Position numbers and translations under genes: made by a program. The notes below the pieces were generated by a model. That model saw only the letters and a list, made by a program, of their open reading frames with translations, did no database searches and had not been told where the DNA came from. From Atlanticothrix silvestris CENA357 (GTDB lineage Bacteria > Cyanobacteriota > Cyanobacteriia > Cyanobacteriales > Nostocaceae), in assembly GCF_016056295.1 (NCBI RefSeq), contig NZ_JAECZB010000107.1:1-33548 (forward strand): a DNA stretch of 33,548 nt. Direction: 5' to 3'. Positions 16,426 to 24,696 of the stretch are shown one piece after another (the first letter of the stretch is position 1; every line of letters starts with the position of its first letter).

Positions 16426-16834
16426 CGAACACCTCAGTTTGTGCCAACAACTGCTCTAATTCTTGCAGAAATTGTTGGCTTACGCACTTAGATTCTGCCG
16501 CTGTTGGTTTCACAACAACTACTAACCGCCAGCCTGGTGACAATTTTGGCAGCAAATGTTGAAAAGCAGCGGCAATCTGACGTTTTATCCGGTTGCGAAC
16601 TACTGCTCTTTTGCTAACTTTTGTGCTAATCGAAATGCCAATTTGGGTACTGGCTGGCTGGTATGAGTCAGTTGGTAGGTTAGTTTTAGCGGCAGTATCC
16701 AAAGAAGACTCTCTTGTCAATGACGGACGTAAGGCTCTCAAAGTGAAATGAGAACTATGCCGCCGAATTCCTTCCCGGAAAACTTCCTGGAAATCCTTAC
16801 GTGATTTTAGTCGATTCGCCTTGGGCAAAGCCAC
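16412..16834 (-). CDS. rnpA: Ribonuclease P protein component
   Basis: 140 residues. It is the protein cofactor of RNase P, which trims the 5' ends of tRNA precursors. The N-terminus LPKANRLKSRKDFQEVFREG and the family signature KRAVVRNRIKRQIAAAF (with the RNR motif) are clear. A Ser/Thr-rich insertion of about 25 residues between these (around SLDTAAKTNLPTDSYQP) makes it longer than E. coli RnpA, as is common in cyanobacteria. It starts 25 bases after rpmH and overlaps the PH gene. Confidence 0.96.
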   Translation of the reverse strand: MALPKANRLKSRKDFQEVFREGIRRHSSHFTLRALRPSLTRESSLDTAAKTNLPTDSYQPASTQIGISISTKVSKRAVVRNRIKRQIAAAFQHLLPKLSPGWRLVVVVKPTAAESKCVSQQFLQELEQLLAQTEVFDGHS

Positions 16835-16859
16835 AGTTGCACTTTTAGCTTGGATTACC

Positions 16860-16994
16860 CTAGACGCTTAGACGATAACGTCCTCTTTTTCTTCTCGCCC
16901 TGATCACGTTTCTCCCGTCTGGTGTCCGCATTCTGGCACGAAAACCAGAGGTTCTTTTTCTCTTACGGCAAGTGCCGCCCAGGGTTCTCTGCAT
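16860..16994 (-). CDS. rpmH: 50S ribosomal protein L34
   Basis: 44 codons on the minus strand from the ATG at 16994 to TAG at 16860-16862. The peptide starts [20 protein letters not shown] and continues [20 protein letters not shown], ending RLSV, which is typical cyanobacterial bL34. The ribosome binding site GGAGAA lies just upstream. It heads the rpmH-rnpA-PH-yidC-khpB-yceD cluster. As in many cyanobacteria, dnaA is not next to it. Confidence 0.97.
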   Translation of the reverse strand: MQRTLGGTCRKRKRTSGFRARMRTPDGRNVIRARRKRGRYRLSV

Positions 16995-17134
16995 ACTGTT
17001 CTCCTCTTAGGCGATTTTTATAAAAAGTCACAATCTATGATTTTATCACTATTAAAGACAAAATATAGAGATTTTGAAAAAACTCTTAGTCAATTGCCAA
17101 TCGCTGCTGACAACTGACTAATGACAAATGAAAT

Positions 17135-17689
17135 TTATCCAATAGTCAAAATCCAACTTCCTAAGTAACGCAGTAATGGCACATCTCCAGGAGAAAGAAT
17201 TTGACAATTAAAGTAATAAATACCACCAAAGGCAGGGTTTTGAACGTCAGAGAAGACTACCTCAACCTTGGTTCCTGCTGGTACTGGTTCTTCGGGAAAT
17301 ATTTCAATTACACGACCTTCTTTGTCCCACTTTACTTCCGAAAGCGGAACTGCTTTGCCTTTAACCCTGACTTCTATCTTTTTGGGGTTAAAAGTTCCTT
17401 TATAATAGTCAGGGTAAGTAATAGCAAACTGAGCAACCGCCAGCTTCATTTTTTCCGCTGGAATCCTTAGATTGTAACGATCCCAGCTATTAGTTTGTCC
17501 ACCAAAATCTAACCGAAAGGGCAACTGATTTTCACTTTTAACACCACTAAACAGTGTTAATCCAGGTAAACTATTTTGCGCCCAGCTCACAGTTTGCAAT
17601 CCAGCTAATAAACAGCTAGTTATAGCTAAAGCAGACAGAAGTCTTTGTGGTAGGTGATTCTGAGAGCTTGGAAAAAGTAAACGTCGCAT
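17135..17689 (-). CDS. DUF2808 exported protein
   Basis: 184 residues. An N-terminal signal peptide (about 15-38, LLSALAITSCLLAGLQTVSW ending near AQN) is followed by a beta-rich domain. Its features include FRLDFGGQTNSWDRYNLRIP, the ITYPDYYKGTFNPKKIEVR segment and a final GIYYFNCQILSPGDVPLLRY, all typical of cyanobacterial DUF2808 proteins. They are secreted or periplasmic and of unknown function. It is a single gene upstream of the rpmH cluster with a 140-bp gap. Confidence 0.9.
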   Translation of the reverse strand: MRRLLFPSSQNHLPQRLLSALAITSCLLAGLQTVSWAQNSLPGLTLFSGVKSENQLPFRLDFGGQTNSWDRYNLRIPAEKMKLAVAQFAITYPDYYKGTFNPKKIEVRVKGKAVPLSEVKWDKEGRVIEIFPEEPVPAGTKVEVVFSDVQNPAFGGIYYFNCQILSPGDVPLLRYLGSWILTIG

Positions 17690-18443
17690 AATTGGGCTTC
17701 CTCCACCAAAAATAGGTCTATTATCTAAATAACTAAAGATTTAGTAGTTGTTGTTACTAAACTTTATTACTGACTTTTTGACAATTGACGCGAAATTGAA
17801 AGAAAAGTGCCTTTTTTCTCATAAAAAATACGTAGTAATATATTTAACATTTATTTTATTTGTTCCAATTCCCCTTCTATTACAGCCATTTTTTGAGAAT
17901 CTTGACCAAATTTGAACTAGATAGAAACACAGTGGGGATTTGATTGTGTTTCTGAACATGTATAAGTGTATCTTAATTTAAGAGTTTTGTTATAAAACTT
18001 GAGCCATACTCTGGGCGATCGCCATTGAACTTAAGATAGATTGACTAAAATAAGCTTGAATCGTCAGAAATAATCATTAAAAATTAGTTGGGAAATTATC
18101 AAGCTTAAAAAATTTGATAAATATTGGATTATGTAAGCAAGGAAGACCAAAATTTTTCAATCCCTAAAACAAGCTAAAGACAAAGAGACAAAATTGGGAA
18201 TCAACATAGGATTTGCAATATGTAAATAAATCTATGCGTAACTATCAGCAAGCGTGAACCTGTAAACGGCAAAGCATTGCTTTGCCTGGAGAACCGAGAG
18301 TGGGAAAGGAAAACTTCAAGGTTCAATCTAGGAAAAAAATTAATCGCTGACAGTTTCTGTCCTGAACTAGGAATGTGAGACATCCCTAAATTGGGAAAAG
18401 CGCATATTTTGTAGAGATTAGGTATTTATCTCCAGGAGATTTC
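17690..18443. other. Long intergenic region upstream of pntAA
   Basis: 754 bp between the divergent DUF2808 gene and pntAA. It is AT-rich, with one HIP1-like site near 18017. Two perfect small hairpins lie near pntAA: GGCAAAGC-ATT-GCTTTGCC (18268-18286) and GACAG-TTT-CTGTC (18349-18361). They could belong to a long pntAA leader or a small RNA. I found no tRNA, no protein gene with support and no insertion sequence. Confidence 0.5.
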
Positions 18444-19613
18444 ATGAGAATAGCAGTTGCTAAAGAAATAGAAGTTTGTGAACGTCGTGTGGCATTAAAT
18501 CCCGACACTGTTGCCCGCTTGGTAAAACAAGGTTTGGAAGTATGGGTAGAAACAGGTGCGGGAGAGCGATCTTTTTTTAGTGATACCGCATACGAAGCAG
18601 CAGGAGCTAAAATTATCAGCGATCCTGACATATTATGGCAAGAAGCAGATGTTTTGCTAAAAGTTAGCCCACCACAAGAGCGAGAAAATGGACGCTCAGA
18701 AATTGACTTGCTCAAGTCAGGAGCTGTTTTAGTGAGTTTCCTTAATCCCTTGGGTAATCCTGTAGTGGCGCAGCAACTAGCAAATCGCCAAATCACAGCC
18801 TTGAGTATGGAAATGATCCCCCGTACCACCAGGGCGCAAAGTATGGATGCTTTATCCTCGCAAGCTTCACTAGCAGGTTACAAAGCAGTCTTGATTGCAG
18901 CGGCGGCGTTGCCAAAATATTTCCCGATGCTGACAACAGCGGCAGGGACAATTGCCCCAGCTAAAGTATTTATCATGGGAGCTGGTGTGGCAGGATTGCA
19001 AGCGATCGCCACCGCCAGACGCTTGGGAGCAGTAGTAGAAGCCTTCGATATTCGTCCCGCTGTTAAAGAAGAAGTGCAAAGTCTGGGGGCAAAATTCGTC
19101 GAAGTCACATTAGAGGAAGAAACCGTCGCCGCTGGTGGTTACGCCAAAGAAATTTCTGAAGCTAGCAAACAGCGCACCCAAGAAGTTGTCGCCGAACACG
19201 TCAAAAATGCTGATGTAGTGATTACCACTGCTCAAGTTCCTGGTAGACAAGCACCACGACTCGTCACAGAAGAAATGGTTGCACAAATGAAACCAGGTTC
19301 CGTGATTGTAGATTTAGCTGCTGAACAAGGTGGTAACTGTGCCTGCACAGAACCCGGCAAAGATATTGTATGGAATGGTGTAACAATTATCGGCCCGATT
19401 AATCTGCCATCATCAATGCCAGTCCACGCCAGCCAGTTATATGCCAAGAACGTCACATCTTTGATTCAACTACTAATAAAAGACAAAGCTTTGCAAATCG
19501 ACTTTGCCGACGACATAGTTGATGCGGCTTGCATTACCCACGCAGGCGAAATTCGCAATCAAAGGGTACGAGATGCGCTACAAGCTATGAGTAATCAATT
19601 AGTTAGGGATTAG
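18444..19613 (+). CDS. pntAA: NAD(P) transhydrogenase subunit alpha part 1 (NAD(H)-binding)
   Basis: 389 residues, the cytoplasmic NAD(H)-binding domain I of proton-translocating transhydrogenase, related to alanine dehydrogenase. The start MRIAVAKEIEVCERRVALNP and the nucleotide-binding GAGVAGLQAIATARRLGA (about 176-193) are diagnostic. The RxTRAQSMDALSSQA loop near 130-145 is also typical. The enzyme couples hydride transfer between NAD(H) and NADP(H) to proton movement across the membrane. The alpha subunit is split into two genes, as in Rhodospirillum. The ribosome binding site CAGGAG lies seven bases before the ATG. First gene of the pnt operon. Confidence 0.97.
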   Translation: MRIAVAKEIEVCERRVALNPDTVARLVKQGLEVWVETGAGERSFFSDTAYEAAGAKIISDPDILWQEADVLLKVSPPQERENGRSEIDLLKSGAVLVSFLNPLGNPVVAQQLANRQITALSMEMIPRTTRAQSMDALSSQASLAGYKAVLIAAAALPKYFPMLTTAAGTIAPAKVFIMGAGVAGLQAIATARRLGAVVEAFDIRPAVKEEVQSLGAKFVEVTLEEETVAAGGYAKEISEASKQRTQEVVAEHVKNADVVITTAQVPGRQAPRLVTEEMVAQMKPGSVIVDLAAEQGGNCACTEPGKDIVWNGVTIIGPINLPSSMPVHASQLYAKNVTSLIQLLIKDKALQIDFADDIVDAACITHAGEIRNQRVRDALQAMSNQLVRD

Positions 19614-19691
19614 GGACTAGGGGAAGAATTTTTAACTCTTGACTATTGCCTTCTTACCCCATACCCCATTTACACAAGGAGTTTTAATTTC

Positions 19692-19985
19692 ATGACAGAG
19701 GCATTACTTGCTGCTTTGTTTGTATTTGTTCTGGCATCTTTTATCGGCTTTGAAGTCATCAACAAAGTACCACCAACCTTACACACACCTTTAATGTCAG
19801 GCTCAAATGCGATTTCTGGCATTGCAGTATTAGGAGCAATTGTGGCTGCTGGTGCTAGAGAGACAAGTGTATCGGTGATTCTTGGTTTGATTGCTGTAGT
19901 ATTGGCGACAGTCAACGTTGTTGGTGGCTTTTTAGTCACAGATCGGATGTTGCAAATGTTCAAGAAGAAGGAGATTAAGGCGTGA
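19692..19985 (+). CDS. pntAB: NAD(P) transhydrogenase subunit alpha part 2 (membrane)
   Basis: 97 residues with three hydrophobic helices (about 3-22, 37-56 and 60-85), ending in a lysine-rich tail. It is the membrane part of the split alpha subunit. The GFEVINKVPPTLHTPLMSGS and NAISGI motifs are conserved in transhydrogenase domain II. An AAGGAG site precedes the ATG. It lies 78 bp after pntAA, with a short cyanobacterial repeat (GGGATTAGGGACTAGGGG) in the gap, and its TGA overlaps the GTG of pntB. Confidence 0.97.
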   Translation: MTEALLAALFVFVLASFIGFEVINKVPPTLHTPLMSGSNAISGIAVLGAIVAAGARETSVSVILGLIAVVLATVNVVGGFLVTDRMLQMFKKKEIKA

Positions 19986-21385
19986 GCGACTTTCTACCAA
20001 CTGGGATTCAGCTGACGTACTTAGTCGCTGCATCTTTATTTATTTTGGGTTTAAAAAAGCTGGGATCACCTGCTACAGCACGCAACGGTAATGTTGTAGC
20101 AGCAGTGGGAATGTTACTAGCGATCGTAGCAACAATGCTCGATCAGCATGTGTTGAATTACGAAATGATTTTGTTGGGCTTGGCGATTGGTACAGGAATT
20201 GGGGCGATCGCAGCCTACAAAGTCCAAATGACCGAAATGCCTCAAATGGTAGGTTTGCTCAACGGCTTAGGTGGCGCAGCTTCCGCACTCATCGCCGTTG
20301 CTGAATTTTGGCGGTTAATGGGAACTTCTCAGCCCATACCCCTTGATGTCAACATTTCCATGCTATTGGATGTGTTAATCGGTGGTGTTACCTTAACAGG
20401 TAGTTTTCTGGCTTTTGCCAAACTGCAAGGTTTAATCAGTGGTACTCCGATTACATTTCCATTCCAGCAACCATTTAACATCCTACTCTTGGGTGCTTAT
20501 TTGGCAGGAAGTGCCTATTTAATCATTACACCAGATAGCCTACCCATCTTCTTGGGAGTAGTTGCTGTTTCTTTAGTGCTAGGTGTAATGTTCGTCATCC
20601 CCATTGGTGGCGGAGATATGCCAGTAGTAATTTCGCTGTTGAACTCGTTGTCAGGTGTAGCCGCTGCTGCTGCTGGGTTCGTGGTGATGAACAATATGTT
20701 GATCATCGCTGGTGCTTTGGTGGGGGCTTCTGGGTTAATCTTGACCGAGATTATGTGTAAAGCAATGAACCGTTCTCTGTTCAGCGTACTGTTCAGTGCT
20801 TTTGGTTCAGCAACTGCTAGCGGTGGCGGTGCAGCAGGTACTATAGGTGATCAAACCGTCCGCAGCATCGATCCCGAAGAAGGCGCGATGATGTTGGGTT
20901 ATGCCCGTAACGTGGTAATTGTGCCTGGTTATGGTATGGCAGTTGCTCAAGCACAACATAGTGTGCGAGAGTTGGCAGATCAATTAGAACGGATGGGCGT
21001 TGATGTCAAGTACGCCATTCACCCCGTTGCTGGGAGAATGCCGGGGCACATGAATGTATTATTGGCAGAGGCAAATGTGCCCTACACCCAGCTGTACGAT
21101 ATGGATGATATTAATCCCCAGTTTGAGCAAGCGGATGTGGCTTTGGTAATTGGGGCTAATGATGTCGTAAATCCAGCGGCGCGGAGTGATGCAAATAGTC
21201 CGATTTATGGTATGCCAATTCTAGAAGTAGATCGGGCAAAGCAGACAATTGTAATTAAGCGCGGGATGAGTGCGGGTTTTGCCGGTGTAGATAATGAGTT
21301 GTTCTACAAAGATAAAACTACGATGCTTTTTGGTAGTGCTAAGGATATGGTGTCGAAATTGGTTTCGGAAGTGAAGCAACTTTAA
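19982..21385 (+). CDS. pntB: NAD(P) transhydrogenase subunit beta
   Basis: 467 residues. The first ~270 form the remaining membrane helices of domain II, and the last ~190 are the NADP(H)-binding domain III with VPGYGMAVAQAQH, HPVAGRMPGHMNVLLAEA and IGANDVVNPAA. It starts with GTG at 19982, overlapping the pntAB stop as GTGA, so translation is coupled. With pntAA and pntAB it makes a complete enzyme that supplies NADPH at the expense of the proton gradient. A strong terminator follows. Confidence 0.97.
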   Translation: MSDFLPTGIQLTYLVAASLFILGLKKLGSPATARNGNVVAAVGMLLAIVATMLDQHVLNYEMILLGLAIGTGIGAIAAYKVQMTEMPQMVGLLNGLGGAASALIAVAEFWRLMGTSQPIPLDVNISMLLDVLIGGVTLTGSFLAFAKLQGLISGTPITFPFQQPFNILLLGAYLAGSAYLIITPDSLPIFLGVVAVSLVLGVMFVIPIGGGDMPVVISLLNSLSGVAAAAAGFVVMNNMLIIAGALVGASGLILTEIMCKAMNRSLFSVLFSAFGSATASGGGAAGTIGDQTVRSIDPEEGAMMLGYARNVVIVPGYGMAVAQAQHSVRELADQLERMGVDVKYAIHPVAGRMPGHMNVLLAEANVPYTQLYDMDDINPQFEQADVALVIGANDVVNPAARSDANSPIYGMPILEVDRAKQTIVIKRGMSAGFAGVDNELFYKDKTTMLFGSAKDMVSKLVSEVKQL

Positions 21386-21390
21386 CTAAC

Positions 21391-21415
21391 CGCAGAAACG
21401 CGAAGAACGCGGAGG
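21391..21415 (-). repeat. Dispersed GCGTTC/CTCTGCG repeat, diverged copy
   Basis: CGCAGAAACGCGAAGAACGC plus GGAGG directly after pntB is, on the minus strand, a diverged and oppositely oriented relative of the repeat at 23169, 23837 and 24652 (CTCTGCGTGAG type). It marks the left side of the accessory island. Related strings are spread through Nostocales genomes. Confidence 0.4.
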
Positions 21416-21431
21416 AATAATTTAGAGAGTT

Positions 21432-21473
21432 AACTTGCCTTGGGGGATGTGATGCTTCTAAGGCAAGTTTTTT
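21432..21473 (+). terminator. Rho-independent terminator of the pnt operon
   Basis: AACTTGCCTT (21432-21441) and AAGGCAAGTT (21460-21469) form a perfect 10-bp stem with an 18-base loop. The right arm runs into six T residues (21468-21473). It lies 46 bases after the pntB stop and before the next gene on the same strand. Confidence 0.85.
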
Positions 21474-21579
21474 AGTAAATTTGTAGAAAATATTTAAAGT
21501 AAAGTTGAAATAGGAGCAACCACTCGAAGTGATCTGTCAAAATGGAATTATTACTGATCTGCGAAGAAAGTTCCATAAC

Positions 21580-23166
21580 ATGGAAGAATTATCCTCCTTA
21601 CAAAAATTCACAGTACATCAAGTTATAGAATTCCGAAAAAAAGTATTACAAGATGATAATATTTACAATATTTCTTTTGAGGAAATTGGTCAGTTATTTC
21701 TTAAAGAGTTCATCGGTGATGATATTTTTGAAAATTTTACATTTGAACAGATTAGACTTCAATATATTAGCTTATTAGATATTGGTACAAATAAAATAAC
21801 TATTCATTTTGAAGGGAAACAAAAAGAAATTTGCTTATCGCCAATCCCTGTACAAGAAAAAGAATTTTTTACTTATATTTGCAAAAAATATATTAGCTTA
21901 CAAAAAGAACCACGTCTTTGTTTACTTGAATTATATCAAAAAACCTCAGTAGATTTACAAGAAATTGAAGAGAGGATTAGTAAATATGAGAAACAAATTG
22001 AAGAGCAAAATCGCCAAAAAAATGAGCTTCAGCCTGATGATTATAAAGTGCAACTTTTAAAGTATTATGTAAATCTAAATATAGAGGCAAAAAACGAAAT
22101 TATAAAATTTTTAACAAGTAGAAACATAAAAATGTGCGCTCTTGAAAAATCAAGTTCAAAATTTGAATTCATAAGTTCATTGTCTTTCTTTCAGCAAGAG
22201 CCTTATACATATTCCTATAGAAATCAACCCTTAAGATATGATGCAGACAAGTTATCTCATATTGCCAATAAATTCTTAGATGTCACTATTCCTGAAATGA
22301 GAAATCTAGAAAAGCTATATAAAGATAGTCCATCAGAATTTTATGAGTATGCTCAAAAATATATCATTGATAAAAAAATAATAGAGCATATAGAAAAATA
22401 TATTAAAGAAAATCATTTTTTGAATGCACGCCGACATGTACTACAACCAGCATTAGATAACTATCAAAAAGATAAGGTTTTATTTCTTAACTTAACTCCA
22501 CTTCAAATAGAAGGTATATTCTATGACTACTGCATAGGATTAGGTATTCCTGAGAAATCAATACAAAAAGCTAGTATTGGTGAAAAATTAGATAAAATTA
22601 TTGCTATAAATCCGAATTTGCACGATTTTGAATATTTTAAATTTGTGTTTCCTAAAACTAGGAATAGAGTTGCACACGGTAAATTATTTAAAGAAGAAGA
22701 ATGTAATCAAATATCATGTACTCTTTTATTAGATTTACATGACGTATGTGGTCGTGTTACATCAGACAATATACCTGTTAATTTACTAGTAATTCTTCTT
22801 AAAGAAATAAAAGAAAGTAGAAATATAAACAGTAATTTGATAAAAATTAGCTACGCTAATCTACAAGGTATAAAATGCCCTAATTTTTACAATTTGCAGG
22901 AGGCTATTGATTTAGTTGAGAAAAAATGTAACGAAGATCAATTATTTAATTATTTATATGAAATTATAACAAAATCAACAAATAATCTAGTATTAATTAA
23001 ATGTATAGAAAAAATATTAAATTTCTATAAAAATAAAGGTATCCAAATTCACAATCATAATGAATTATTTAAGGAAATTCAACAAATAAGAGAAATAGAG
23101 ATATCCATAAAAAATAAAGAAGTGAATTTTATAGAATTTTGTGAAGCTTTAGATAGTTTACTTTAA
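21580..23166 (+). CDS. HEPN-type protein of unknown function (putative RNase effector)
   Basis: 528 residues from the ATG at 21580; a GTG at 21529 with AGGAG 12 bases upstream could add 17. The N-terminal half is charged and helical, with a probable coiled coil (about 125-160, EIEERISKYEKQIEEQNRQK). Residues about 285-395 show a HEPN pattern: LTPLQIEGIFYDYCIGLGIP, then SIGEKLDKII, then TRNRVAHGKL, where R361 and H366 fit the Rx4H motif of HEPN ribonucleases. No membrane segment. The gene is far more AT-rich than its neighbours and has no HIP1 site, suggesting transfer. It sits beside two toxin-antitoxin pairs. An abortive-infection or toxin role is inferred; no MNT-type partner was found. Confidence 0.8.
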   Translation: MEELSSLQKFTVHQVIEFRKKVLQDDNIYNISFEEIGQLFLKEFIGDDIFENFTFEQIRLQYISLLDIGTNKITIHFEGKQKEICLSPIPVQEKEFFTYICKKYISLQKEPRLCLLELYQKTSVDLQEIEERISKYEKQIEEQNRQKNELQPDDYKVQLLKYYVNLNIEAKNEIIKFLTSRNIKMCALEKSSSKFEFISSLSFFQQEPYTYSYRNQPLRYDADKLSHIANKFLDVTIPEMRNLEKLYKDSPSEFYEYAQKYIIDKKIIEHIEKYIKENHFLNARRHVLQPALDNYQKDKVLFLNLTPLQIEGIFYDYCIGLGIPEKSIQKASIGEKLDKIIAINPNLHDFEYFKFVFPKTRNRVAHGKLFKEEECNQISCTLLLDLHDVCGRVTSDNIPVNLLVILLKEIKESRNINSNLIKISYANLQGIKCPNFYNLQEAIDLVEKKCNEDQLFNYLYEIITKSTNNLVLIKCIEKILNFYKNKGIQIHNHNELFKEIQQIREIEISIKNKEVNFIEFCEALDSLL

Positions 23167-23168
23167 AA

Positions 23169-23217
23169 GCGATCGCTCTCTTCTTCCGCGTCTCTGCGTG
23201 AGAAAAAAAGCGATCGC
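23169..23217. repeat. HIP1-bounded CTCTGCGTGAG repeat, copy 1
   Basis: GCGATCGC, then CTCTTCTTCC and a CTCTGCGTGAG core, an A run and again GCGATCGC. It directly follows the HEPN gene. The same structure recurs at 23837-23896 and 24652-24696. Confidence 0.6.
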
Positions 23218-23310
23218 ATAAGCTACTTCATTGGCAATACGTTCTCCCTAGACTCGTCTTGAAATGTTAAGTGCGATATCTTGGGATTAATTAAGCGTCT
23301 AAACCTGACA

Positions 23311-23541
23311 ATGCCAAAAAAAATCAGGGAACTCAAACAAATGTTGGTAAGAGCAAATTTTACAGAAATCCCAGGTAAAGGAAGTCATACAAACTGGATA
23401 CATCCGTTATATGTGGGAAAACTCACGGTTTCTGGTAAAGACAGTTCAGACGCAAAACGTTATCAAGAGAAAGATGTTCAACAAGCAATTCAAGAAGTAG
23501 AAGAAAAACAGCGAGAGATTCAAGAAGATGAGCAAATTTAA
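23311..23541 (+). CDS. hicA: HicA-type mRNA interferase toxin
   Basis: 76 residues from the ATG at 23311, chosen over an in-frame TTG at 23281. The fold is the small double-stranded-RNA-binding HicA type, with the conserved GKGSHTNWIHP segment carrying the catalytic-type H26, then KLTVSGKDSSDAKRYQ. The C-terminal helix (58-76) is longer and acidic compared with minimal HicA. HicA cleaves mRNA and is blocked by HicB, encoded next with a 14-base overlap. Confidence 0.88.
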   Translation: MPKKIRELKQMLVRANFTEIPGKGSHTNWIHPLYVGKLTVSGKDSSDAKRYQEKDVQQAIQEVEEKQREIQEDEQI

Positions 23542-23746
23542 ATATCAAATGCTAATTCAATGGTCTGATGAAGACAACTGCTTTTTAGTCGGATTTCCCG
23601 ATTTTCCTGGACAGCCTTTTCGCACGCATGGCGATACTTATGAAGAAGCTGTGGCAAATGGTACTGAAGCATTGGAGTCACTGATAGTAGCTTATGAAGC
23701 CTCTGGGGAAGAACTTCCAAAACCGACCGTTTGTAAAGCAGCTTAA
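23528..23746 (+). CDS. hicB: HicB-type antitoxin
   Basis: 72 residues. The partial RNase H-like HicB fold is visible: MLIQWSDEDNCFLVGFPDFP, the THGDTYEEAVANGTEALESL helix, and a terminal EELPKP. It stops after this domain and has no C-terminal helix-turn-helix or ribbon-helix-helix, so it may neutralise HicA without a strong DNA-binding role. It overlaps the 3' end of hicA, ensuring coupled production. Confidence 0.88.
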   Translation: MSKFKYQMLIQWSDEDNCFLVGFPDFPGQPFRTHGDTYEEAVANGTEALESLIVAYEASGEELPKPTVCKAA

Positions 23747-23809
23747 ATGGGTAATGCGTTAATAAAGTGACTCGCTTGTTTTGTATCGCCTAACCTAACT
23801 TTATTATTA

Positions 23810-23846
23810 AGGCGATCGCTTGCTTTTTATTGAAACGCGATCGCCT
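23810..23846. repeat. HIP1-based inverted repeat after hicB
   Basis: AGGCGATCGC (23810-23819) and GCGATCGCCT (23837-23846) are perfect inverted repeats with a 17-base spacer containing CTTTTTATT. It lies in the convergent gap between hicB and mazF and could form a stable hairpin on either strand, but no T run follows the right arm, so it is not called a terminator. Confidence 0.5.
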
Positions 23847-23896
23847 CTTATTAACCCTGCGTTCTCTGCGCCTCTGCGTGAGAAAAAAGCGATCAC
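23837..23896. repeat. HIP1-bounded CTCTGCGTGAG repeat, copy 2
   Basis: GCGATCGC, then CTCTTATTAACCCTGCG, a TTCTCTGCGCCTCTGCGTGAG-like core split over 23862-23882, an A run, and a mutated HIP1 (GCGATCAC). Its last base is the first base of the mazF stop codon as read on the plus strand, so the repeat abuts the toxin gene. Confidence 0.6.
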
Positions 23897-24249
23897 TAAG
23901 ATATTGGGTGAGAAATATTTAAGACAACAGCTAATGCTTGAGAAACAAGTTGCATTTCTGAGTCGGATAGTTGACCTAGTTTTCTGACTAATCTTGTTTC
24001 TGAAACTGAACGTATTTGAAAAGTATCTACACCAGAAACTTTAGCTAAACTGTTTTCTGTGCTTGGTTCCAGCTGTACCATCCAAGGTCTAACAGCATAT
24101 CTTTCTTTCCAATCTGTAACTGGAACAATAACCTTCAAAGGCAAAATCCCAATAGCATCATCATTGACTATGATACAAGGACGTTTTTTGCTAATTTCTG
24201 TCCCTATTGTTGGATCTAAACTAACTAACCAGACTTCACCTCTGTACAT
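23896..24249 (-). CDS. mazF: MazF/PemK-family mRNA interferase toxin
   Basis: 117 residues from the ATG at 24249. AGGAAATT directly before this ATG is a good ribosome binding site and MYRGEVWL is the normal family start, so it is preferred over the ATG at 24276. The family pattern is complete: RGEVWLVSLDPTIGTEISKK, RPCIIVNDD, then ILPLKVIVPVTDW, and the conserved SGVDTFQIRSV with KLGQL near the end. MazF enzymes cleave single-stranded mRNA at short sequences. It overlaps its antitoxin by 14 bases. Confidence 0.9.
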   Translation of the reverse strand: MYRGEVWLVSLDPTIGTEISKKRPCIIVNDDAIGILPLKVIVPVTDWKERYAVRPWMVQLEPSTENSLAKVSGVDTFQIRSVSETRLVRKLGQLSDSEMQLVSQALAVVLNISHPIS

Positions 24250-24508
24250 AATTTCCTGAGTTATGTAAGTCTTCATCTGGATAGTCGCAAAAGTCTTCTC
24301 CCTCCAAATCAGAGAATATATTTAGTTCACTATCAGGTGCATAGTCTGCAATCGCAGTGACCGCCGCTAGTCCTAATTGGCGTTTTTCTTCATCTTTGGT
24401 GAGCGAATGTTTTTCTTGAATAACCAATTGTAGGGCTGATTCAGCTATCTTTAGGCGATCACTTATACTCAAACTTGGAAGTGCTTGGAGAATTTCTTTG
24501 ATTTGCAT
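24236..24508 (-). CDS. MazF-associated antitoxin
   Basis: 90 residues. It is not the AbrB-type MazE. The N-terminus MQIKEILQALPSLSISDRLK is a short helical, possibly DNA-binding or dimerising segment. The acidic C-terminus (DSELNIFSDLEGEDFCDYPD) fits a toxin-wrapping tail. I associate this type with MazF-like toxins in cyanobacteria. It lies upstream of and overlaps mazF, the standard order. The function is inferred from context. Confidence 0.78.
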   Translation of the reverse strand: MQIKEILQALPSLSISDRLKIAESALQLVIQEKHSLTKDEEKRQLGLAAVTAIADYAPDSELNIFSDLEGEDFCDYPDEDLHNSGNYVQR

Positions 24509-24651
24509 ATCAGTTTATAGAGTCGATCTATGATTAATTCTAATCAAAATATCAAAAGACCGAAGCTTTACTAGATTTCTCCACTGAAGCTGATTCAGTA
24601 GTTTGGTTGCAACAGCATCAATAAGATATTTATTTTAACAAGCGATCGCTC

Positions 24652-24696
24652 TCTTCTCTTCTTCTGCGCCTCTGCGTGAGAAAAAAAAGCGATCGC
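24652..24696. repeat. HIP1-bounded CTCTGCGTGAG repeat, copy 3
   Basis: GCGATCGC, CTCTTCTCTTCTTCTGCG, CCTCTGCGTGAG, an A run, then GCGATCGC. It is almost identical to copy 1 and in the same orientation. It lies between the mazF antitoxin leader and the end of the UbiB-family gene, marking the right side of the island. Confidence 0.6.

Noticed and set aside
18201-18383. Minus-strand 60-codon frame upstream of pntAA
   Set aside because: No ribosome binding site or recognisable pattern; lies in a region with small hairpins and is probably non-coding.
17690-18443. Search for tRNA or other structured RNA genes in long gaps
   Set aside because: No T-loop consensus or cloverleaf was found here or in the gaps at 4318-4874 and 31720-32030; only small isolated hairpins.
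18386-18829. Minus-strand open frame opposite the start of pntAA
   Set aside because: Shadow of the strongly conserved pntAA coding frame; composition and residue pattern are not protein-like.
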